A program made the translations under genes and the position numbers. A stretch of 10,810 bases of DNA from Parvularia atlantis (taxonomy: Eukaryota > Opisthokonta > Rotosphaerida), in assembly GCA_943704415.1 (NCBI GenBank), contig CALSCO010000647.1:1-10810 (forward strand), given 5' to 3'. Positions 1-7,543 of this stretch are shown here, one piece after another; position 1 is the first letter of the stretch; the number at the start of each line of letters is the position of its first letter. Below the pieces are notes generated by a model. The model was not told the origin of the DNA, did not search any database, and was given only the letters and a program-made list of their open reading frames with translations.

Positions 1-181
1 GGGGGAGAGCGGGCGGGCGCCGTCAGCAGTGCGCGCCGTGGGCCGTGGGACGTGCGACGCACGAGGCCATGAGGATGAGGTTGGTCGAGAGCCTTCCGCA
101 GTCGAAATTCGCGAAACAAAGGCAGACATGATGGGATGGCTATGATTCAGTTGGGGGCGGCGGCGGCAGAGCTTCAGGCGA
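1..181. other. Ambiguous left-edge region downstream of the IP6K stop
   Basis: No gene can be assigned firmly. Two readings fit the local splice style. On the minus strand, an ATG at 129-127 opens a 22-codon frame that meets a GTGCGT donor at 62, with a CTGAC branch-like motif at 26-22; this would be the first exon of another minus-strand gene. On the plus strand, codons 1-28 could join through a 73-nt GT-AG segment (29-101) to a short last exon ending in TGA at 143-145. The stretch from about 70 to 180 is visibly less GC-rich than the genes, and its codons would not match their GC-ending codon use. UTR or intergenic sequence is therefore at least as likely. Confidence 0.3.
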
Positions 182-2095
182 TCACGTTGACGGCGCGGCG
201 GGTGCGGCGGATGGGGCGGAGCTGGCGGCGGCCTCCTCCAGAATCTGCTCAAAGACGCCAATCAGCGAGCGCAGCCCGAGCAGGTAGCCCTCGTCCGGCC
301 GGTCCGACGTCTCGAGCCGGCACGTGTTGGCAAAGTCGATCATGCGCTGCGTCGTGTGGTGGCAGTGAGCGCCTGACAGCGGCGCGCACAGGGCGGCGCC
401 GCACCATGTCGACGTCGCGCACAAAGTCCGCGTCGGCCCGTCCGTCGTACAGCAGCAGGAGTGAGCTGCCGTAGAAGCGGTACTGGGCGCCCAACCGAGC
501 GCTCAGCTGCGGCCGCACGCGCACGGGCCGCCACGCACCTCGGGCACCGACTCGATCACCTTGTACAGCTCGCTCAAGCGCTTGATGAACGCGGGCACGA
601 AGCGCGTTGCCAGCTCGCGCCCGTTGGACAAAAACTCGCGGATCGCGTCCGCAAACGTCTCGGGCGTAAGCTTGCGGCCGTAGTACTTGTCGCGGAAAAA
701 GTAGCTGTGCGTCGTCTCGCGGTAGACCTGACGCGCGCGGTGCGTCACACGCGACCGAGCACAGCGACGCGCCGCCCGCCCGATGCGCACCTGCATCCCG
801 CACAGACGCACGCCGAGCGTGCCGGACGTGGTCCCCGCGCACTTGGCCCGCATGCGCGCGGCCTTGTCGGGCGAGGCGTGGATGCCGTGCTGCTGCGTGC
901 CCATCTTGAGGTCCTGCGGCGCCCCCGTGTCAGCGGCGATGCGATGCGATGCGCCGAAGCGAACGCACGAGGATGCACGGCCGCTGCTTGCCAAAGGTCA
1001 GGTCCTCTAGCAGCACGTACTCCTGCGCCAGCTCCGGCGGCAGCACGGCCGCCGTCGCCAACTCGTCATCCAGCGAGCGCTTGGGCGAGCGACCCTTCTG
1101 CGTCTTCATCAGGTGCTGGCTCCACCCGGTCCCGTACGGCTTGGCGTGGTCGCGCACGCGCTGCGACCGCGCCGCGCCGCCTCGCGGCGAGTGGCGCACG
1201 GGCCCCGACGGCGGCGAGAGCACCTTGGCGCTCTCGGCGCTCCCGATCGAGAGTGGCGCGAGGCAGCTCGCAGGGCTGTTGGGGCCCGACGTGCGCCCGC
1301 GCGGCATGATCGGCAGGTCGCCGCCGCCCGTCCCCGTCCCTGCTGCTACCGCGGCCGCCGCAGCCGCCACAGCGACCACCGCCGCCGCGAGCGCCCCGCT
1401 GCTGCTGGCCGAGCTGGCCGTGTCGAACCCGCTGTCGTCCGTCGCGGGGCTGTCGCCGCGGGGCGTGGCGCGCATCGGCGGCGACGTGAGCACGTGCGCG
1501 GCCTTGTCGGGCCCCTCGCGGATGAGGCTGAAGTAGCTGGACGAGGACGAGCGTTTGAGGGCGTGCGCGGTCCCGCCGCTGCCGCTCGACGTGCTGGACG
1601 AGCTCGAGGTGGTGCTGGCGGCGTCGTCGCCGCTCCCGGGCGAGCCCACGCGCTCGCGCAGGGCGTGGTGCGGCTTGGCCGGCAGGTTCATCGCGGGCGG
1701 CGGGATCTCCATCGGCTCAAGCTCGTCCGCGCCGGCGGCCGCCCCGGCGCTGCCGGGCGCGCTGATGGGCTCGGAGCCGCCGCCGCCGTACAGCGCGTCG
1801 ACGTCGACGTGGACCGTGCCGTGGTACAGCGGGATGAACGGCACGAGCTGGTCCACGTGCTTCGCGGCCTCGTAAAAGTCGCGCTCGATCGCGTCCAGCG
1901 GCTTGAGCACGGTCTGCAGACGCGCGGCTCAGCCGCGTGCGGCAGCCGTATCGGGGCGCCACGCACCTGCGCGTCCATCTTGAGGAATGGCGTGTGCCCG
2001 CCCACCTGGTGCCCGAACGGCCGCAGCGCGCGCGGCGCAGCAGCCGCGGCGGCGGTGGCCGACGGGTCGGGCCCGGCCGGCGCTGCCTTGAGCAT
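182..2095 (-). CDS. KCS1: Inositol hexakisphosphate kinase (KCS1/IP6K type), six exons
   Basis: The spliced product is 542 aa. Members of this family phosphorylate IP6 to the pyrophosphate IP7 using ATP, acting in phosphate sensing and vesicle and stress signalling. Visible motifs in order: HQVGGH at residues 29-34, KPL with a downstream FYE near 50, the catalytic PxxxDxKxG (P355, D359, K361, G363) in [14 protein letters not shown], then [27 protein letters not shown] (468-476) and RMIDFANT with the metal-binding D492. GVRLCGMQ together with YGRKL favours IP6K over IPMK or IP3K. The stop is TGA at 184-182. The start is uncertain: ATG 2095 leaves 23 residues before the conserved block, while an in-frame ATG at 2218 would add 41 residues. 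Both have poor start contexts. The gene is divergent from the ARM-SPRY gene. Confidence 0.9.
182..2095 (-). other. Splice model of the IP6K gene: 6 exons, 5 phase-0 introns
   Basis: Exons in transcript order (plus-strand coordinates): 2095-1967, 1913-969, 913-791, 727-539, 482-405, 346-182. Introns are 1914-1966, 914-968, 728-790, 483-538 and 347-404, that is 53, 55, 63, 56 and 58 nt. Each begins GTGCG and ends CAG, and all five lie between codons. Each junction restores a family motif: [48 protein letters not shown] and VRDVDM/RMIDFAN. The 63-nt intron has no stop in frame, so a naive ORF call would retain it. Confidence 0.85.
1143..1793 (-). other. Ser/Ala-rich low-complexity insert inside the IP6K
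   Basis: Residues of about 84 to 300 form a low-complexity stretch between the N-terminal substrate-side block (ending [10 protein letters not shown]) and the [11 protein letters not shown] segment that leads to the catalytic motif. It is rich in Ser, Ala, Gly and Pro, contains runs of Ser, an Ala/Val-rich run encoded by GCC/GCG/GTG codons near 1345-1400, and several SP and TP dipeptides that could be phosphosites. It stays open for the whole length, and I see no splice pair that improves the protein. Yeast Kcs1 also carries long extra segments, so an insert in this family is not unique. Confidence 0.7.
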
Positions 2096-2539
2096 GCGGC
2101 GTGCGGAAAGTGCTCTGCAGCGGCGTGCGCACCCGCGGGCGGAGCGTGAGAGAAACGTCGGCGTGCGCGCGCGCGGGGGAAAAAAACAGGTTCCGCGCCA
2201 CACCCCCTCCGCCGGCATACACTCTCGTCACCGCGCTGCCCAAAGGAGGGGATCGCGCGGCGTGCGGCGGCAACGGTCGCCGCCTCTGTTGACGCGCCGC
2301 GTCACGCGTCCAAAACACACGCCTTCCGGCGAACCTCAACGTCAGCGGCAGCGGCCCCACGCAGCACACGGCCGCGGGACGTGCAGCGCGCGCGAGGGAC
2401 ACGCCGCGCGCGCGAGGGACACGCGGCAGCAGGCGGCACGCGAAGCAGGGAGACGACGAAGCGCATGAGAAGCGCGCGACTGGGCGGCGCGCACAGCGAG
2501 CGTGGGCGCGCGCATGGCACGGAAATTGCGCCGCAAAAT
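2096..2539. promoter_or_regulatory. Divergent intergenic region between the IP6K and ARM-SPRY genes
   Basis: This 444-bp region separates the two chosen ATGs and must hold the promoters of both genes if the starts are right. I see no TATA box. Contents: an A7 run at 2180-2186, CA-rich patches near 2310-2320, and a short tandem direct repeat at 2386-2424. Two open frames enter it: one upstream of the IP6K start from ATG 2218, and one upstream of the ARM-SPRY start from ATG 2465. Part could therefore be 5' coding sequence or 5' UTR. Confidence 0.45.
2386..2424. repeat. Two-copy 19-bp direct repeat with a 20-bp period
   Basis: The 19-base unit gcgcgcgcgagggacacgc is present at 2386-2404 and again, identically, at 2406-2424, with one base between. 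It lies about 115-155 bp upstream of the chosen ARM-SPRY start. It may be a duplicated regulatory element or simple slippage in GC-rich DNA. Confidence 0.8.
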
Positions 2540-5500
2540 ATGGCCGAGGCGTCCGGCGTCTTCAGCGCGCGCGGCGACCGGGCGCTCGCGTGGCTCAGCT
2601 GGGCCGTGTCGAGCGTGGCGCTGGGGCTGGCGGCGTGGCCGATCGTGACGCAGCTGCTCGTGGCGCGTCGGGCGGCGGCGGTGGCGGGCAGCGATGGCGG
2701 CGATGACGCGCGCCACACACGGCGCAAGAAGCGGCGGCGGCGGATGGAGGACAGTGCGTGCGGCGCGGACGTGCGCGCACGCACGGCTGACGGCACCGGG
2801 GTGCAGGGATCAGCATCGATGCGCTCGTCGCGCTCGCGCAGTCGGGCAACGTCGGCCTGCGCAAGAGGTAACTCTCGTTGATCGCTCTCGTCGCATGCTG
2901 ACGGCGAGCGCAGCGCGGTCAAGATCATCCTCGAGCGCGCGATGCAGGGTGCGCGGGCTGCGTGCCGCGTGGCTGCGTGCCGATGCGCGTGGAACACGCA
3001 GAAGACTGCCTGCCGCACCTCGTCTGGGCCGCGCAGCAGACGGCCGACGCGACGATGCGGCGCAAGGGCTGCCGCGTGCTCGGGCTGCTTGCGCACGACG
3101 GTGTGCTGCTTGTGGCGTGCGCATGCTGCGGCTGACACGCCTATGGCGCAACAGAGGCGAACCGCAAGCGCCTGCTGCGCGCCGGGGCGCTGCAGGCCGT
3201 CGTGGCGCTGCTGTGCGAGACCGTCACGGCGTTCGAGGACGTGGCGCAGGTAGAGCTGTGCACGCTGGCCATGCCGGTCGTGGCCGACATGGTCAGCGAG
3301 TCGGGTGCGCGGCTGTCTGCTCGTGCGTGTCCAGTGATCTCAACGCGTGCGTCCAGACGCGGCGCGCCAGGAGGCCGTTGCGCTCGGCGTGCTCGGGCCG
3401 CTGCGCGTGCTCCTCAGCGACGAGCAGCACGCGGGGCAGCCGACCAACCACGAGCTCGCGTACTGGTCGGTGATTGTGCTGCAGCACCTCGTCTCGTGCG
3501 GTGCGTCTGCATGCTTTGTGCAACGACCGCTCACTCGCGCGCTCCGTGCAGGGCCGCTGATCGAGCCGATCGTGCAGGCCGACGTGCTCGTGCTGCTGGT
3601 CGACGTGACGCTGCGCTACAACGGCAACCTGCACGTGCAGCGCCTGTGCCTCAACTCGCTCGTGTCCGCCCTGACGAGCATCACGTCGACTCGTGCGTGC
3701 GCTCGCCAGGCGCCGTCGGTCGCGCTCATACGGGCACCGCCGCAGCCGACGCCGTGCAGCAGCTGCGGTCGCTGCTCACACCGACGCTGCTGATCATGAT
3801 CGAGCGGTGCCACAAGTCTGGTGCGCCGCAGTGCACATGCAACACTCAACGGCCCCTGACCCGACGCGCGCAGACGACGCCGAGCTGGTGTACTGGACGC
3901 TGGGCCTGCTGCACGAGTTTGCGACGAAGGGTTGGCGCGCACTGCCGGACCGCGCGAGCAGGACACTCAGCCGCGGGCGCAGAGATTGGCCAGGCGGAGC
4001 TGGTGCAAGTGCCGACGCTCGTCTCGGTGCTCGTCTACCTGCTCACGAACGACGACCCGACGGTGCAAAAGGTCGTCTTGCGCGTGCTCGTCTTCCTCGC
4101 GCAGCCGAACGGTGCGCGCGCGCTGCCACAGCAACGGGCGCGCCGCTGAAGCGCATGCGCCCGCCCAGACGCCTTCCAGACAAGGCTCCTTGCGGCAGAC
4201 GTTGTGCCGCGGCTGCTGGACGCGCTTAGGGCCGCGAGCCACGACGTGTGCTACTGGTCGCTCGTGCTCGTGCACATGCTCTGCCAGCGCGGTGGGGCTG
4301 CATGGGCTGCTACACGCGACTTAGCAGCTGACACCCGTGCGTAGGCGACTTCAACGCCGACAGCCTGCTGCCGGCGCTGGACGCGCTGCTCGAGCTCTTC
4401 AGCAGCAACGACCGCCTGCAGTGCCTGTGTGCGGCTAACCTCGTCTTTGCGCTGTGCTTCTCGCGTGCGTGGCGCGTTTTCGGCGGAACGTGTGCTCAGT
4501 GCGCCCTGGGCCACAGGCGCCAACCACGACACGCTGCTGGCCAGTAACGTCCTTGACGCGGTCGCCAGCCTGACGTACTCAGAGCACGCGGACGTCCGGC
4601 GGCGTGCCGGCGCGATCCTGCTGCGTCTGATGCAGTGGTCGGGTGCGTACGCTGGGCCCCGGCAGTGGCCGGCGGCTTGACATTTGCACGCTTTCTGCAG
4701 ACGAGTTTGCCGCCAAGCTGTTCCAGTACCACGGCGAGAAGCCGCTGGTCGAGCTGTGCCTGGAGGGCGACGGGATGGAGATCAGCGCGCTCGCGGCTAA
4801 GGCGGCGATGGTCATGGCCGTGCGCGGTGCGAGCGCGTTTTTGACCGCACGTGGTCGGGCTCGCTTGACGCCGGCCGCGCGTGTGCAGTCCCGCAGGCCG
4901 TCTTGCCGGTGTACGAGGAGCTGGTTGAGCCGCTGATGCAGCAGCTGCTGGTGGACGCGGCCGCGCTCGACGACGCGCTCATGCCGCAGGTGTGCCACGT
5001 CACGAGCATCCTCACGCTGTTCCTGCCGGCCGCGTGGATCTCGCTCGAGCAGTCGGACGAGTGGGCGGGCTCGCCGCTGCGGCCCGCGCCGTCCGGCCGC
5101 CTGTTCACGCCGCGCTGGCGCCTCGAGAACGGGCTCTCGGCCGTGGGGCTGTTGCGCCGCGTGTCGCCGTCGGACCGCACGTCTGAGCTCGAGCGCGTGC
5201 GTTGTGTGCGCCTGCGCATGGAGCGGCGTGACTGACCGCGGACGTGCCGGCAGATGACCGTCATCAGCACGCTGTGCCTGCCGGGGTCGACCATCACGCG
5301 CCTCGTAGACGCGCTGTTTGCACTGCTTCGTCTGCCGGAGGATCCGCTGCAGGAGCCACAGGACGGCGGCACGGCCGGATCCGGTGCGTGGCGCGACACG
5401 GCTGAAATCGTGCTCACAACGCACGTGCGGTCAGTGAGCACAAATGTGCTGCACATGTGGAAGCGCGAGCTGATCGCGTCGTCGGCGCTGACCGTGCTGC

Positions 5501-7457
5501 GCGCGATGATCATGCAGGGTGCGTGCGGCGTGCGGCGCAGCGTGCGCTCATATCCGTTCGCAGAGGTGCCGCGCGGGCTCATGAGCGAGCGCAACCTGCT
5601 CGAGCAGGCCGTGCGGCGCACTGACGCGATCATGAGCCTGCCAGGGCTCGAGCGCACGGACGATGTGCACCAGCTCTTCCTGCTCGGGCAGAACCTGAGC
5701 GCAATCTACGAGCTGTGCCGGAGCCGTGCGCGCGCTGCACTGTGCCGCCGCTTGACTGCTCAAGCCCGCGCATGTGCTCGCAGTGCACCTCGACGAGCCG
5801 CCGTCGCTCGAGCAGCTGCCCGTGACCGTCGCACGAGCGCTGCAGGAGTTTGGCATGACCGACCAGATCCGCGCGTATGCCCGCGCCACGCTCGACCACC
5901 TGTTTCTGCACACGACCGCGCCACCCGACACCACGGCCGAGGTGCGCATGTTCGGCCGTGTACTGGCGTCAGCTGATTGCACGTGCGCGGGCCCGCAGCG
6001 TGCGCTCCTGCGCGACGTGACGTACCGCCTGGACGCACACAAGAGCTCGGAGCACATCACGCTGAGCAAGGACCTGATGACGGTGCGGCCGCGCGTGCTG
6101 CTGCGCGCCCCCGACGCGGCTGACGCCCGCGCAGGCCATGTGCGATGTGTGGACGCTTGAGACCGTGCTGGCCAACCACCCGGCGCCGGCGCACGGCCGG
6201 CACATGTTTGAGGTGGCGCTGTACTCGGACCACCTACTGAAGGTCGGCTGGTCAACCGCGCACGCCGTGTTTGACCCAGAGCTGCACGTCGGCGTCGGCC
6301 TCGCGCGTGGCACGTTTGGCTGCGACGTCGACACGGCCCTGACCGGTGGGCCGCGCAAGGTGTGACGCGGCGACGGTGCACGCGCACGCATGAACGCTGA
6401 CGCGCGCGCATGCAGCCAATTTCACCGGGCGACATCCTCGGGTGCCTATGGAACGCCGACGACCGCGTGCTCACGTTCCACTTGAACGGCGTGCCGCTTC
6501 CCGCGACGTACGCCAACGTGGGCATTGTCAAGGGCGTGCGCGTCGACGTGCGCCGCTTGCGTGAGGCATCGCGGTGCAGTCGCGCTCACTGCACGTACCG
6601 CGCAGATCGAGCTGTTTCCCGCCGTGTCGCTCGACCTCGGGCAGCAGGCGACGTTCAACTTTGGCACACGGCCGTTTCGGTGCGCCACACGCCGGCCGTT
6701 CAAGCGCCGCGCTGACATCGTCGCCGCCAGACACCCGGTGGAAGGCTTCCAGCCGCTTCAGGCGCCGCCGCGCAGCAGCGACGTCAACGAGCAGAGTGAG
6801 GCGCTGGACGGCGCTGCGAACAGTTGCATCGTGCGCCTGCCGGAGCGCGCGCCCGTGCCGTCGCTGTACTACGAGGTCAGCTTCTCTGCGCCGCTGCGGC
6901 TGGTCGACAGGTGCGCTTCGGTGCGCCCGTGTGCGTGCTCACGCGCGGTTGTGCAGCGTCGAGCTCGGCTTTATCCAGACACGGCAGGATCGGCGCTTGT
7001 TTGGCTTCCGCCTCGAGCCCGACAGCGGCTCCGTGTACTTTTGCTCGCTCGAGACGGCCGACAGCGAGACGGTGAGCCCGGGGCGTGGTATGGTGTGTCG
7101 TGGGCGCTCATGCACGCGGCCCGCGGCAGATCCTGTGCAACGAGGCGTCCGGGTGCCGCCTGGAGGCGCATGTGTGGGGCGTGGGGCTGTGCTGGCCGGA
7201 CGGGCTCGTGTTCCTGACGCGCGACGGCGTGCCGCAGGGTATGCGCTCAGGGTTGTTGTGCGCGCGCATTGACGTTTTTGCGCGCGCCAGGGCACATGCT
7301 GCGCATGCCCAAGGCCGACCCGTTCATGGCCCCGCACGTGCGCGGCCAGGGGCTGGTCGAGGTCAACTACGGTCAGCGCCCGTTCGCGTACGACCCGCTC
7401 AACAGCCGCGAGGTCCGGATGGGCTTTGTGCGGTTCATCGAGCTCCGCACCTACTGA
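2540..7457 (+). CDS. N-terminally membrane-anchored armadillo-repeat protein with two SPRY domains, 26 exons
   Basis: The spliced product is 1190 aa; all 26 exons join in one frame. Residues about 18-42 form one hydrophobic segment, likely a membrane anchor, followed by basic clusters (RR at 43-44, RRKKRRRR at 61-68), which suggest that the rest faces the cytosol. Residues about 73-534 are armadillo-like helical repeats, for example EANRKRLLRAGALQAVVALL. Residues 535-830 look helical without a clear family. Two SPRY domains follow at about 862-1001 and 1030-1175. ARM and SPRY domains bind proteins, so a membrane-tethered scaffold or adaptor is inferred; no catalytic domain is visible. ATG 2540 was chosen for its A at -3 and G at +4 and for placing the hydrophobic segment near the N-terminus; ATG 2465 is in frame upstream. 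I do not recognise a named orthologue. Confidence 0.85.
3002..4826 (+). other. Armadillo-like repeat array, about one repeat per exon
   Basis: Exons 4 to 14 encode successive helical units, many with the ARM pattern of a short polar start, a hydrophobic LL..L.LL helix and a final A...L..L helix. Exons 10-14 are 129, 123, 120, 126 and 126 nt, which is 40-43 codons each, close to the usual 42-residue ARM repeat. Exons 5, 6 and 7 are 150, 144 and 141 nt; exons 8 and 9 together give 132 nt, as if one unit were split by an intron. Units tend to begin with an acidic or small residue at the splice junction (EAN, DAA, GPL, PDA, DDA, DAF, GDF, DEF). Confidence 0.7.
6135..6731 (+). other. SPRY domain 1
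   Basis: Residues of about 862-1001 after splicing introns 6360-6415, 6536-6605 and 6680-6730. Recognisable SPRY landmarks are GRHMFEVAL, VGWSTAHAVFDPELHVGVG, PGDILGCLWNADDRVLTFHLNG, LFPAVSLDLGQQATFNFG and the closing RPF. The segment just upstream (VTYRLDAHKSSEHITLSKDL, near 6020-6075) resembles the start of a PRY/SPRY fold. The loop between HVGVG and PGDILG is short for the family. Confidence 0.75.
6816..7420 (+). other. SPRY domain 2
   Basis: A second SPRY-like unit, spliced across 6911-6956, 7072-7129 and 7239-7290. Landmarks are SLYYEVSF, VELGFIQTRQDRRLFGFRL, VWGVGLCWPDGLVFLTRDG (the G.GID...VFFTKNG-type strand pair) and GLVEVNYGQRPFAYDP (the NFG..PF strand). It is followed by a short tail, SREVRMGFVRFIELRTY, to the stop. 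It is more compact and more diverged than SPRY 1. Confidence 0.7.
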
Positions 7458-7543
7458 TGGGCCGCGCATGGCGGTGCACACTGTGTACAACGACAAGAAA
7501 GCGAGCGCCCAGCGGCACTCGCGAAATGGGAAAGGCGGCGGCA
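7458..7543. other. 86-bp gap between convergent genes (shared 3' region)
   Basis: The TGA of the ARM-SPRY gene (7455-7457) and the TGA of the RasGAP-DUF547 gene (7546-7544 on the minus strand) are 86 bp apart. Both transcripts must end here or run into each other. There is no AATAAA or ATTAAA on either strand; the only weakly A-rich patches are around 7486-7501 and 7523-7533. Confidence 0.7.

Larger units (their letters stand above)
2540..7457 (+). other. Splice model of the ARM-SPRY gene: 26 exons, 25 introns
   Basis: Exons: 2540-2753, 2807-2867, 2914-2948, 3002-3100, 3155-3304, 3357-3500, 3552-3692, 3746-3820, 3874-3930, 3983-4111, 4169-4291, 4345-4464, 4517-4642, 4701-4826, 4889-5196, 5254-5383, 5435-5518, 5564-5725, 5784-6082, 6135-6359, 6416-6535, 6606-6679, 6731-6910, 6957-7071, 7130-7238, 7291-7457. 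They total 3573 nt. Introns are 45-70 nt; 18 of 25 begin GTGCG, the others GTAAC, GTGTG (twice), GTTGG, GTGGG, GTGAG and GTATG. Least certain: the acceptor of intron 9 (3982, alternative 3970), a possible extra 39-nt in-frame intron at 5960-5998, and introns 16 and 17, which are open in frame. Confidence 0.75.

Noticed and set aside
461-1309. 282-codon open frame on the plus strand opposite the IP6K gene
   Set aside because: It is antisense to conserved IP6K exons and crosses their splice junctions; its Arg/Ala/Pro-rich product is typical of shadow frames in GC-rich DNA.
1113-2468. 451-codon open frame on the plus strand, the longest in the window
   Set aside because: Its product is almost entirely Arg, Ala, Gly and Pro without motifs, and it is antisense to the IP6K insert and upstream region. 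It is explained by high-GC third positions on the other strand.
4579-5657. Two overlapping 281-codon minus-strand frames (4579-5424 and 4812-5657)
   Set aside because: Both are antisense shadows of exons 13 to 18 of the ARM-SPRY gene, with compositionally biased products.
5548-6531. 327-codon open frame on the minus strand opposite the ARM-SPRY gene
   Set aside because: It overlaps clear SPRY-coding exons on the plus strand and shows no recognisable domain.
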